Source: Candidatus Manganitrophus morganii
GTDB taxonomy: Bacteria > Nitrospirota > Nitrospiria > SBBL01 > Manganitrophaceae
Reading direction: 5' to 3'
DNA length: 64,000 nucleotides
Assembly (NCBI GenBank): GCA_021651055.1
Contig: JAJHOH010000001.1
Span: 4,143,059 to 4,207,058, forward strand
A program made the position numbers and the translations under genes. Each line of letters starts with the position of its first letter. Within the stretch, counting starts at the first letter, position 1. The notes beneath the pieces are model-generated. The model was not told where the DNA came from and ran no database searches. It worked only from the letters and a program-made list of their open reading frames with translations. Shown one piece after another: positions 17,620 to 26,844 of this stretch.

Positions 17620-18093
17620 GTGAATTGGAACGACATTATTCTCTGGGGTTTATTGGCGACCGGATTGTTGACGACCCTCATGCGGGGCGCGGAAGGCCTC
17701 GGTTATACTCGGATGGACATCCCGTTCATGTTGGGAACGATGTTTACGTCGAACCGCGATTTCGCCAAGGTGATCGGATCGGTCGTTCACTTCATCAACG
17801 GTTTTCTTTTCTCGCTTCTCTATGCGGTTTTCTTCAGCGGGTTCGGATTCGTCTCCTGGTGGCTGGGGGCGCTGATGGGGATCGCTCACGGAGCGTTTGT
17901 TTTGATCGTCGTCCTTCCCCTCCTGCCGGGGGTCCATCCGAGGATGGCTTCGGAATTCTGGGGACCCACCCCCACCCGGCTTCTGGAGCCCCCCGGCTTC
18001 CTCGCCCTGCATTATGGTTATCAGACGCCGGCCGTCACCATGATCGCTCATTTCGCCTTCGGTATAGTCCTGGGGTCCTTTTATAACTTGTGA
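17620..18093 (+). CDS. Conserved hypothetical membrane protein
   Basis: About 157 residues with four likely membrane segments (for example IILWGLLATGLLTTLM, FLFSLLYAVFFSGFGFVSWW and AHGAFVLIVVLPLLPG) and the conserved-looking RMDIPFMLGTMFTSNRD and GPTPTRLLEPPGFLALHYG. Similar proteins are known to me only as uncharacterised. The start is uncertain: the GTG at 17620 is chosen because the preceding in-frame ATG (17560) would overlap the dehydrogenase by 43 nt and adds a non-hydrophobic leader. Its stop overlaps the end of the convergent GH15 gene by 13 nt. It is probably cotranscribed with the dehydrogenase. Confidence 0.7.
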   Translation: MNWNDIILWGLLATGLLTTLMRGAEGLGYTRMDIPFMLGTMFTSNRDFAKVIGSVVHFINGFLFSLLYAVFFSGFGFVSWWLGALMGIAHGAFVLIVVLPLLPGVHPRMASEFWGPTPTRLLEPPGFLALHYGYQTPAVTMIAHFAFGIVLGSFYNL

Positions 18094-19880
18094 TCGGCCA
18101 GTCGAAGCGCCGCCGCAATGTGCGAAAGGTGGGAGAGCGCCTGGGGGAAGTTGCCGAGAAAGAAGCCGTCTTCGCGAATTTCCTCCGAGTAGAGACCGAC
18201 TTCATTGGCCCGGCGGTTGAGCTTCTCGAAGAGGGCGGCCGCTTCGGCGCGGCGATCGAGCATACAGAGCGCCTCCACCCGCCAGAACGCGCAGGCGAGG
18301 AAGGTTCCTTCTTCCCCCTCCAATCCGTCGTCGATCCGATAGCGGTAGACCAGATCTTCAAGGGCGAGCTCTTTTTCCAGGGCGTCGACCGTCCATTTCA
18401 GTCGCGGATCTTTCGGCTCGATAAAACCGACCAGCGGGAAGATAAAGGCGGTTGCGTCGAGCGCCGATCCTCCGAGCGTTTGCGTAAAGCTGCCGAGCGC
18501 CGGATGAAATCCTTCTCTCAGGATAATCTCCCGGATCTCCCTCCCCGTTCGTTCCCATCGTCTTTGATCGCATGAGAGGCCGAGTCTTTGAGCAATATGT
18601 AAGGCTCGATCGAGCGCCGTCCAACAGAGCACTTTGGAATGGACGTAATGCTGGCGCGGCCCGGGAATTTCCCAAATGCCGTGGTCGGGATAACTCCAGT
18701 GGTCGGCGACGTAATCGGCCATCCGGCAGAAACTCCGCTGCATGTCCCTGTCGAAACGGCATCCGTTCTGCGTATAGAGCCACAAAGCGTCCATCACTTC
18801 GCCGTAGACGTCGAGCTGATATTGCGCTTCCGCGTTGTTGCCGACCCGCACCGGCCGCGAGCCGCGATAACCTTCGAGATATTCGACCTCCCGCTGAGGT
18901 TTACCAAGACGGCCGTAGACGTCATACACGACCTTCAATGAGGGCTGCGTCAGGCGTGTCGCATGCATGAGCCACTGAACAAACCCGGCGGCTTCTTCTC
19001 GGAATCCGAGGCGGAAGAAGATCTGAGCCGTGAAGGAGGCGTCTCGCAGCCAGCAGTAGCGATAGTCCCAGTTTCGGTTGAATCCGATCGCCTCCGGGAG
19101 CGACGTTATCGGGGCCGCCACAATGGCATTCGAGGGCGCGAAGGAGAGGAGCTTTAAAATGAGGGCGCTTCGAACCACCGCATCTCGGTAGGGCCCCCGG
19201 TAATTGCAGCCACCGGCCCACGCTCGCCAGTATCGAATGGAACGCTCCTTCACATCATCGACCCCTTCGTCCAGCCGCGGATAAACGGCCGGGGCATCCC
19301 GCGCATAGGCGAGCCAGAAGACGGATCGCTCCCCGCCTCCGATCGTCCACTTCCCAGACAGCCCCTCGCGCTTCATTTCCATAAAGCAATCGGAGGCAAG
19401 ATGAAAGAGTCCCCCGTCGATATCGGCAAAATATCCTTCCCGGCCTCGGCGTTTGAATTGGGGGATCAGCTGTCCGTCATTCGGGCGAGGAAAACAGTCC
19501 ACTTCCATCTCGACATTTCCGTCAATCCCCTCCACAATCCGCAGGATGCTGCGGAACGGGATCATCATCTCCTGCTTTTCTTCCTCCGTCAGGGCCGGCA
19601 TAAAATCGGTCATTCGAACGATGCCGCTTCGGGTATGGAACTCGGTGATCAAGAGGTTGGTGTCGTGGATGTAGCGGCGCCGGGTCGAGTAGGCGCCCGT
19701 TGGCCGGATGGCGAAATAACCTCCGCGCAGACAGTCGAGGAGACGGTTAAAGATAGACGGGCTGTCGAACCGGGGCAGACAGAGCCAATCGATCGACCCG
19801 GTGTTGGAGATGAGCGCCGCGCAGCGGGAGTCGCCGATGAGGGCGTAATCTGAAATTTTGGGAATCGTTTGAAGCGCCAT
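18081..19880 (-). CDS. Glycoside hydrolase family 15 protein (trehalase/glucoamylase-like)
   Basis: A 599-residue enzyme of full GH15 length. The N-terminal domain starts KISDYALIGDSRCAALISNTGSIDWLC, the standard beginning of bacterial GH15 proteins (here split: SDYALIGDSRCAALI and GSIDWLCLPRFDSP). The catalytic (alpha/alpha)6 domain has NWDYRYCWLRDASFTAQIF, GNNAEAQYQLDVYGEV and GIWEIPGPRQHYVHSKV, where the Glu residues at WE and the end domain are the expected acid/base pair. It probably hydrolyses trehalose or alpha-glucans in the cytoplasm, since there is no signal peptide. Upstream region holds no confident promoter. It converges with the membrane-protein gene. Confidence 0.86.
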   Translation of the reverse strand: MALQTIPKISDYALIGDSRCAALISNTGSIDWLCLPRFDSPSIFNRLLDCLRGGYFAIRPTGAYSTRRRYIHDTNLLITEFHTRSGIVRMTDFMPALTEEEKQEMMIPFRSILRIVEGIDGNVEMEVDCFPRPNDGQLIPQFKRRGREGYFADIDGGLFHLASDCFMEMKREGLSGKWTIGGGERSVFWLAYARDAPAVYPRLDEGVDDVKERSIRYWRAWAGGCNYRGPYRDAVVRSALILKLLSFAPSNAIVAAPITSLPEAIGFNRNWDYRYCWLRDASFTAQIFFRLGFREEAAGFVQWLMHATRLTQPSLKVVYDVYGRLGKPQREVEYLEGYRGSRPVRVGNNAEAQYQLDVYGEVMDALWLYTQNGCRFDRDMQRSFCRMADYVADHWSYPDHGIWEIPGPRQHYVHSKVLCWTALDRALHIAQRLGLSCDQRRWERTGREIREIILREGFHPALGSFTQTLGGSALDATAFIFPLVGFIEPKDPRLKWTVDALEKELALEDLVYRYRIDDGLEGEEGTFLACAFWRVEALCMLDRRAEAAALFEKLNRRANEVGLYSEEIREDGFFLGNFPQALSHLSHIAAALRLADHKL

Positions 19881-20051
19881 GCGTCATACGCTATAATAAA
19901 CGAGGGCCGGTGAGGCGAGATCTCTTTCTATCATGGTAAAGGAAAGATGGGAGGAGAGGCAAGCGATGGCGCGGCGGTTCATCAGATAGGGCTTGAATCT
20001 ATTTTAGAATTCAGTTAATCTTTATAAATTAATTTACCATGGCGGGATAAG

Positions 20052-21488
20052 ATGAAATCGATTTCAATTCAACGGCAGACGGCATTTTTTCTAGGCTTTC
20101 TCACGATGATCCTTCTCCTCGCGGGATGCGACGGCGACAGTACGACCGGAGGGGGGGGCGGTGGAGCTTGCGCCACCGCAAACTGCTTCGGGGGAGGAAG
20201 CACCGGAGGGGGAGGATCGCAGAACCCCAACCTGTCGATCTCGGCTGTTCCGGGAGATGGTGAGAACACGTTGACCTTTGCGCTCAGCTCCGGAAACGCC
20301 GACTCATTTAACCTCTATTGGTCTACCTCTCCCGACACCACGACCCCCACCTGGAATAAGATCGAAGGGGTGACCAGTCCATTCGTCCACGACAATCTGA
20401 CCAACGGCATTCCCCGCTTCTATGGCGTCACTGCGGTTTCAGGCGGCAGCGAAAGCAATCCTTCCGCGGCCGTCGGCGCGATGCCGGGAAAGTGGACAGC
20501 GTTGAACCCATTGACCGACCCTCCGGCACGCGACAGCCACACGGCGGTTTACAACTCTACGACGGACAGGATGATTATTTTCGGAGGAAAAACTCAGGCG
20601 ATAACATTACAAGATCTGTGGGTCTTATCGAATGCTTCAGGTGATTTAGGGAGTCCTAATTGGCCTCAGTTTAATGCTATTGGTGTTCCACCTTCAAGCC
20701 GCGCCAGCCATACAGCGATATACAATAAGCAGACCAATAAAATGGTTGTGTTTGGAGGCTCGGAAGATATAGACGGAAATTTTAACTCCCTTCAGAATGA
20801 TCTCTGGCTACTTTCAAATGCGGATGCAGATGGAGTGTCACCAACCTGGCAGCAACTGTTCCCCAACGGTTCCCCCCCTGTTCGCTGGGGGCATGGAGCG
20901 GTCTACGATGAGCAAGCAGATATCATGATCGTGTTCGGTGGTGTTCAGACGGGAGTGGCCATATTAAATGATGTCTGGGTCTTAGAAGAGGCAACAATGC
21001 AAGTGGTTCCTACCTGGCGACAGATCCTGATCCCTGCGACTAGTGGCCCTTCGGCCCGCTGCTGCATGGCGGTCGGTTATGATTCAACAAACCGTCGAAT
21101 GATCATCTTCGGTGGATCGGGATTTGGACAGGGTGGACCCGTTCAGCTCGGAGATCTTTGGACGTTAACGTTTGATCAGACTTTTACAACGGCGACGTGG
21201 AAAGAACTCACCCCTTCTGTAGGAACGGCGCCTTCGGCCCGCTGCTGTGCGGCGTCGTTCTGGGACGGTAGCAAGTTTCTTCTTTTCGGAGGAGGCGATT
21301 TCGATAATTCGTCCGATGATAAAATCTATGCCTTCGTTTTACAAGACGACACTTTTGCGACTGCCGATGGACCCTCGGGAGGACCTCCCGCGCGGACTTT
21401 TCCGACGGCCGTTCCCGCCGGGCACTTTCTGTTGTTCGGCGGCACGGAGTCATTAACGCCGTTGAACGATCTTTGGCGGCTGGAATAA
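20052..21488 (+). CDS. Kelch-repeat lipoprotein
   Basis: A 478-residue exported protein. Signal peptide with lipobox LLAGC (Cys about 25-26), then a Gly-rich linker, a fibronectin-type-III-like stretch and five or six kelch-type repeats, seen as GG followed by Trp (MIIFGGKTQ, MVVFGGSED, MIVFGGVQTG, MIIFGGSGFG, FLLFGGGDF, FLLFGGTES). A beta-propeller exposed outside the inner membrane is likely, probably with a binding function. Two near-identical blades carry SARCC. An AT-rich stretch lies upstream without a convincing promoter. The C-terminal SLTPLNDLWRLE closes the last blade. Confidence 0.85.
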   Translation: MKSISIQRQTAFFLGFLTMILLLAGCDGDSTTGGGGGGACATANCFGGGSTGGGGSQNPNLSISAVPGDGENTLTFALSSGNADSFNLYWSTSPDTTTPTWNKIEGVTSPFVHDNLTNGIPRFYGVTAVSGGSESNPSAAVGAMPGKWTALNPLTDPPARDSHTAVYNSTTDRMIIFGGKTQAITLQDLWVLSNASGDLGSPNWPQFNAIGVPPSSRASHTAIYNKQTNKMVVFGGSEDIDGNFNSLQNDLWLLSNADADGVSPTWQQLFPNGSPPVRWGHGAVYDEQADIMIVFGGVQTGVAILNDVWVLEEATMQVVPTWRQILIPATSGPSARCCMAVGYDSTNRRMIIFGGSGFGQGGPVQLGDLWTLTFDQTFTTATWKELTPSVGTAPSARCCAASFWDGSKFLLFGGGDFDNSSDDKIYAFVLQDDTFATADGPSGGPPARTFPTAVPAGHFLLFGGTESLTPLNDLWRLE

Positions 21489-21501
21489 TAATAGTAAGAC
21501 A

Positions 21502-21521
21502 GGCAGGCACATACGCCTGCC
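21502..21521. terminator. Short hairpin between convergent genes
   Basis: GGCAGGC and GCCTGCC form a perfect 7-bp stem with a 6-nt loop in the 34-bp gap between the kelch lipoprotein gene and the aldehyde dehydrogenase gene. On the minus strand it is followed by a T-rich tail, so it may end either transcript. Confidence 0.4.
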
Positions 21522-21522
21522 C

Positions 21523-22896
<1,374 letters not shown>

Positions 22897-22934
22897 CGCT
22901 TTCCTCCTGTGATTTTTCTTCCATAAAGAGGGGC

Positions 22935-23708
22935 TTACTCCGGCGTCACATACGCGGCGGTGATCCCGCCGTCTACCATCAACGACGCGCCGGTCATGTA
23001 CGACGAATCGTCGGAGGCGAGGAAAAGGGCCGCCTTGGCGATCTCCCTCGCTTCCCCGAACCGGCCCATCGGAATGTGGACCAGCCGCCGCTGCTTCTTC
23101 TGCTCCGTGTTCAGGAACTTCATCAACAACTCCGTCCGGAGCGGACCGGGGCAGAGGGCGTTGACCCGAATTCCCTCCCGCGCATGAATCACCGCCAATT
23201 CCCGCGTCATCGCGAGAACCCCCCCTTTGCTCGCCGTGTAGGCCAGTTGCGGGGTGGCCGCGCCGAGGACGGCGACGAACGAGGCGGTGTTGATGATCGA
23301 TCCCCCTCCGGCCCTTTTTAACGCGGGAATGCCATATTTGCAGCCGAGGAAAACCCCTTTGAGGTTGATCGCCATCGTTTTCTCCCAGACCGTTTCTTCG
23401 GTCGTCATGGCGTTGTCGTCGTTGCTGTCCATGATCCCGGCATTGTTGAAAAGAATGTTCAGTTTTCCGAAGGTCTGTTCCGCCGCGGCGACCATCTTGT
23501 TACAGTCATCCCCTTTGGAAACGTCTGCGTGGACATAGATCGCCTTGCCCCCCTTCAATTCGATCTGTTTCACCGTCTCTTTTCCGGCGGCGTCGTTGAC
23601 ATCGACCGCCACGATCCCGGCCCCTTCGCTCGAAAAAAGGAGGGCCGCTTCCATCCCGATTCCACTTCCCGCCCCCGTGATCAGAGCGACCTTATCTCTT
23701 AACCGCAT
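22935..23708 (-). CDS. Short-chain dehydrogenase/reductase
   Basis: A 257-residue classical SDR. Cofactor motif ITGAGSGIGMEAAL (TGxxxGxG), NNAGIMDS, the catalytic Ser in IINTASF and Tyr-Lys in YTASKGGVL, and C-terminal MVDGGITAAY. The start is placed at the ATG at 23708, where AAGGAG lies just upstream; an upstream ATG would overlap the amidotransferase. The substrate is unknown. In known gamma-glutamyl-putrescine pathways the step between PuuA and PuuC is catalysed by the oxidase PuuB, which is absent here, so this SDR could provide a missing oxidation, but nothing in its sequence proves that. Confidence 0.86.
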   Translation of the reverse strand: MRLRDKVALITGAGSGIGMEAALLFSSEGAGIVAVDVNDAAGKETVKQIELKGGKAIYVHADVSKGDDCNKMVAAAEQTFGKLNILFNNAGIMDSNDDNAMTTEETVWEKTMAINLKGVFLGCKYGIPALKRAGGGSIINTASFVAVLGAATPQLAYTASKGGVLAMTRELAVIHAREGIRVNALCPGPLRTELLMKFLNTEQKKQRRLVHIPMGRFGEAREIAKAALFLASDDSSYMTGASLMVDGGITAAYVTPE

Positions 23709-23725
23709 CGTCCTCTCCTTATTTT

Positions 23726-24436
23726 TTATCTTCGTTTCCAATCTGAAGCGGCGCTGACGAGGGCATTGAAGAGCTTTTGATGAAGCGGCTCATCGGCGGC
23801 GGCCAGCTCCGGATGCCACTGAACCCCGATCAGCCAAGGATGATCGGACATCTCGACCGCCTCCGCTGTTCCGTCGGGAGCCTGCGCGACCACTTTCAAA
23901 CCGGGGGCCGGCTGGCGAATCGCCTGATGATGCCAGGAGGGGGCGAGGAATTCCTCTTGAAAGAGGATTTCGGCGAGACGGCATCCCGCCGTGAGCCGAA
24001 TCGAATGTTGTGTCGGCTCCCGGGGCGGGAGCCGGTGGAAGATCGTTTCACCGACCGCATCGGGGAGGTGTTCGATCAATGTCCCCCCCAGGGCGACGTT
24101 GATGACCTGGCTGCCGCGGCAAACTCCCAACGTCGGCAACGCCGATTGCGCGCTGTATTGGACCAGGGCGATCTCGCTTTTATCCCGCTCCGGATCGACC
24201 ATGTAGATCGCCGGATGGGGGGCGCCGCCGTAGAGGGCCGGATCGATATCCCCGCCGCCGGTCAGAATCAACCCTTCGAGTTGGACCAAGAGACTCTCCG
24301 TGTGAGGCTCTCCGGGAGGAAGGAGGAGCGGAATGCCCCCGGCGCGGCGGACCGCATCGACATACTGCGCCGGAAGATAAAAGCGGTTGTTCTCACCGCG
24401 GCCGTAGGTGGTGATCCCAATGAGCGGAGGGGACAT
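23726..24436 (-). CDS. Class I glutamine amidotransferase-like hydrolase (PuuD-type)
   Basis: A 236-residue gamma-glutamyl hydrolase. The nucleophile is in LGVCRGSQVINVALGGTL and the His-Glu pair in IGVQWHPELAA; LILTGGGDIDPALYGG is typical of the PuuD (gamma-glutamyl-gamma-aminobutyrate hydrolase) subgroup. It cleaves a gamma-glutamyl amide, releasing glutamate. The ATG at 24436 is chosen: GAAAGGA lies 7-8 nt upstream and it begins 4 bp after the stop of the glutamine synthetase-like gene; an ATG 6 codons earlier would overlap that gene. Placed third-last in the operon with synthetase and aldehyde dehydrogenase, which fits polyamine breakdown. Confidence 0.88.
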   Translation of the reverse strand: MSPPLIGITTYGRGENNRFYLPAQYVDAVRRAGGIPLLLPPGEPHTESLLVQLEGLILTGGGDIDPALYGGAPHPAIYMVDPERDKSEIALVQYSAQSALPTLGVCRGSQVINVALGGTLIEHLPDAVGETIFHRLPPREPTQHSIRLTAGCRLAEILFQEEFLAPSWHHQAIRQPAPGLKVVAQAPDGTAEAVEMSDHPWLIGVQWHPELAAADEPLHQKLFNALVSAASDWKRR

Positions 24437-24440
24437 TCGG

Positions 24441-25823
24441 TCAGATCCTTTCAAAATATCGTCGGCGTTCCCAATCGGTCACTGCTTTGTCGTACGCTTC
24501 CTGCTCCGTTCGATAGAAGTGAAGGTAGTGCTCGGCCACTTCTTCGCCTAAAGCGCGCTTGGCGAATCCGCTCTTCTCGAAGAGATCGGTCGCTTCGCGG
24601 AGGGTGCGCGGAACGCGGGGGAGATGCTGCGCCGCGTAGACATCTCCCTCGAAGATCGGCGGCGGCTCGATCCGGTTCTCGATACCGTCGAGTCCGGAGG
24701 CCAGCGCGGCGGCGAAGGCGAGGTACGGATTGCAATCGGCGCCGGGGATCCGGCACTCGATCCGCAGGCTGTTCCCTTCCCCCACCACGCGGAAGCCGGC
24801 GGTCCGGTTATCGTAGCTCCAGGCCATCCGCGTCGGCGCCCAGGAGCCGGCCTGGTATCGTTTGTATGAATTGATGGTCGGCGCATAGAAGACCATCATC
24901 TCCGGGACATGGGCGATCCAGCCGCCGAGGAACCAGCGAAAGGTTTCGGAACAGGCGACCGGACCGAGGCGCTGTTTTCCGGGAAAGGCGGGGTGATTCT
25001 TCTGCCAGAGGCTCAAGTGGATGTGACAGCTCGATCCGGCCTGGTCGGCTGCGATCTTCGCCATGAAAGTGACGCTTAATCCCATCTGCTCGGCGATCTC
25101 CTTCAAGCATTGCTTGAAGATCACGTGGCGGTCGGCCATGGTGAGGATGTCGGCGTAGCGGACATTCAACTCATGTTGCCCCAGCCCCCACTCCCCTTTC
25201 GAGGTCTCCACCGGGATGCCGGAGTGTTTGAGGTGGCGGCGGGCCGCGCCGTTGAACCCCTCTTCGCGCGCCCCCTGCAGGGCATGATAATCTTCCAGAT
25301 ACCAGCCGGCCGGCTCTAGCCCGTTGTAGCCTTTGGCCGCGGCGTCGCGGTAAGAGTTTTTGTAGATATAATACTCGAGCTCCGAGGCGGCGATCGCCCG
25401 GTACCCCATCTTTGCAGCCCGGTCGATCTGTTTTCTCAAAATCGAACGGGGCGCCTGGACCACTGGACGATGGTTCTTCTCGTTCTCCACGTCGCAAATC
25501 AGGAGCGCCGTCTTCTCCAGCCAGCTCGCGACCCGCAGCGTGGCGAAGTCGGGAACGAGATGAAAGTCGCCATAGCCCTTCTCCCAATTGGCGAACCGGT
25601 ATCCCGGCACCGGCTCCATCTCCATGTCGACCGTCAGGAGATAATCGCAGGCGTGGGTCCCCTTTTTGGCGGCGTCTTCCAAAAAGAAATCGGCGTCGAG
25701 CCGCTTTCCCATGAAGCGGCCGTAGTGATCGGTGAAGACGAGCAGGACCGTATCGATCTCCCCCGCGCTCACCCGCCGGGCGAGCTCATCCTGCGTCAAC
25801 ATGCCTGGAATTTTCGATGACAT
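24441..25823 (-). CDS. Glutamine synthetase-like gamma-glutamylpolyamine synthetase
   Basis: A 460-residue GS-fold ligase. The ATP/glutamate sites are seen in SELEYYIYKNSYRD, GEWGLGQHELNVRYAD, SSCHIHLSLWQKN, NSYKRYQAGSWAPTRMAWSY and NRTAGFRVVGEGNSLRIECR, with the PuuA-like ADCNPYLAFAAALASGLDGI. The adenylation-site Tyr loop of GlnA is not visible. Together with the amidotransferase and aldehyde dehydrogenase downstream, this suggests gamma-glutamylation of a polyamine such as putrescine. It could instead be an atypical glutamine synthetase; only biochemical data would tell. GGGAGG lies upstream of the ATG at 25823. The operon runs to 21523. Confidence 0.82.
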   Translation of the reverse strand: MSSKIPGMLTQDELARRVSAGEIDTVLLVFTDHYGRFMGKRLDADFFLEDAAKKGTHACDYLLTVDMEMEPVPGYRFANWEKGYGDFHLVPDFATLRVASWLEKTALLICDVENEKNHRPVVQAPRSILRKQIDRAAKMGYRAIAASELEYYIYKNSYRDAAAKGYNGLEPAGWYLEDYHALQGAREEGFNGAARRHLKHSGIPVETSKGEWGLGQHELNVRYADILTMADRHVIFKQCLKEIAEQMGLSVTFMAKIAADQAGSSCHIHLSLWQKNHPAFPGKQRLGPVACSETFRWFLGGWIAHVPEMMVFYAPTINSYKRYQAGSWAPTRMAWSYDNRTAGFRVVGEGNSLRIECRIPGADCNPYLAFAAALASGLDGIENRIEPPPIFEGDVYAAQHLPRVPRTLREATDLFEKSGFAKRALGEEVAEHYLHFYRTEQEAYDKAVTDWERRRYFERI

Positions 25824-26021
25824 CGGAAGGCGCCTCCCTTTTTGGACGGAGTTCAGGTGTCGTTATAGAATATATTTATGATACCCGATTAAGGTGAGGG
25901 TGAAAAGAGGATTTTCCGTCGGGAGACAAGGAAAGCGTATTTTTGGAAGAATATTTTCAGCCCCGTTCCTTCGTTTAGGAAGGATCGGCTCGATACGATC
26001 ATGCCTCTATTTCTGGGAAGA

Positions 26022-26261
26022 TCAAACCGCCGTGGTCTGCGGCTCGATTTCGTGAGATTCGGATCTCTCACAGAAGGTCAATTCCGACTCTTTCAGGGGC
26101 GGCATCGGATAGACCCAATTCGGATCGGTTTTGGACTGAATCGGTTTTTCTTCCAAAGGCTCGGGCGACTTCACTGCGGTCAGAATGAACGCCCAAATAA
26201 AACTGAGAAACGCCGCGGCGATCATGATTGGAATTCCATACTCCAAAATTTCTTCAAACAT
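26022..26261 (-). CDS. Small single-pass membrane protein
   Basis: A 79-residue protein. Residues about 9-30 (GIPIMIAAAFLSFIWAFILT) are one membrane segment with the N-terminus short; the soluble tail has PEPLEEKP and is Pro/Glu-rich. No family recognised. GGAGG lies 5 nt upstream and the Shine-Dalgarno overlaps the previous gene's stop region, so it is translated with the 48-codon gene upstream. This gap (26022-26417) thus holds two tiny genes, not a blank. Confidence 0.75.
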   Translation of the reverse strand: MFEEILEYGIPIMIAAAFLSFIWAFILTAVKSPEPLEEKPIQSKTDPNWVYPMPPLKESELTFCERSESHEIEPQTTAV

Positions 26262-26270
26262 GGCTTCCTC

Positions 26271-26417
26271 CTATTGCTCTAATGAAGATCCCTTTTCTTT
26301 GATTCGGGCCTGACGATTTCGGAGATCTCTGTCAATGGAGATCATCGATTGAACAAACAGGGCCAAGATCAAAAGCGAGCTGATGATAAACGCTCCAACT
26401 TGCCATGAACTCTGCAT
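26271..26417 (-). CDS. Tiny membrane protein (48 residues)
   Basis: An open frame of 48 codons from ATG at 26417 to TAG at 26271, with GGAGGG 4 nt before the ATG. Residues 8-24 (GAFIISSLLILALFVQS) form one hydrophobic helix, followed by a charged tail with RDLRNRQARIKEKGS. The stop sits in front of the GGAGG of the next small gene. No family recognised. It lies directly behind the attenuator-like hairpins at 26431-26479. Confidence 0.7.
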   Translation of the reverse strand: MQSSWQVGAFIISSLLILALFVQSMISIDRDLRNRQARIKEKGSSLEQ

Positions 26418-26430
26418 TGTCCCTCCGTTA

Positions 26431-26479
26431 AATAAAAAGCGCTCCCTACCCGTTCAGGTAAGGAGCGCCATTGCTCCTT
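26431..26479 (-). promoter_or_regulatory. Attenuator-like leader (terminator and competing hairpin)
   Basis: On the minus strand a 12-bp stem with one mismatch (26439-26468, loop 6 nt) is followed by TTTTTATT, a typical intrinsic terminator 14 bp before the small membrane-protein gene. The upstream 7-bp AAGGAGC (26473-26479) can instead pair with GCTCCTT (26460-26466), which is part of the terminator's 5' arm. The two structures exclude each other, as in transcription attenuation. The ligand or signal is not known, and no match to a named riboswitch was recognised. Confidence 0.5.
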
Positions 26480-26781
26480 GAAGAGCTTCATTGTCTTCTG
26501 TCCCCCGATAAGAGCAAAGGGTATGCCAGAATGACCGCCTCGCTCTTTTTCATCCGAGACGCACACCATTCATGGTTTTAGTATCAAGAATATTTATTTT
26601 TTATACGAGCATGGGATGCATAAAAATGTGGAGAAACTTTTTTCATCCAAACTCGCGATCTACATTTTTGTGGGGAATGCGACGAAAGGCGGGTGAATGG
26701 AATCGGCTGACGAATGGGCGAACAGAGGAAAAAGAGTCTCATTTCTCAGGAATCGGGTCTCCTCCCGAAATTTACTTCTTT
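26480..26781. other. Intergenic region upstream of the attenuator and HEAT gene
   Basis: Between the small-gene leader (minus) and the HEAT gene (plus). It is AT-rich between 26570 and 26650, where a TATAAA-like minus -10 exists but no convincing -35. Apart from the leader hairpins and the extended -10 element at 26782-26790, I see no coding gene with support; an open frame starting at 26572 precedes the true HEAT start. Confidence 0.4.
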
Positions 26782-26790
26782 GGTATACTA
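26782..26790 (+). promoter_or_regulatory. Extended -10 promoter for the HEAT-repeat gene
   Basis: TGGTATACT (TGn extended -10) lies 54 bp before the ATG at 26845; no matching -35 is visible, which extended -10 promoters do not need. Confidence 0.45.
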
Positions 26791-26844
26791 ACCGATATCG
26801 TTGGCATCAACCAAAACAATCGACATCAGGTGAGTTCAATAACG

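Noticed and set aside
26369..26491. A 40-codon frame (MKLFKEQWRSLPERVG start) through the attenuator hairpins
   Set aside because: It overlaps the small membrane gene and has only a weak start; it could be a leader peptide, but nothing in its codons (no runs of one amino acid) supports that.
26572..26844. In-frame upstream extension of the HEAT-repeat gene
   Set aside because: It would put a long odd leader before a clear signal peptide; the start at 26845 is supported by that peptide and the nearby extended -10.
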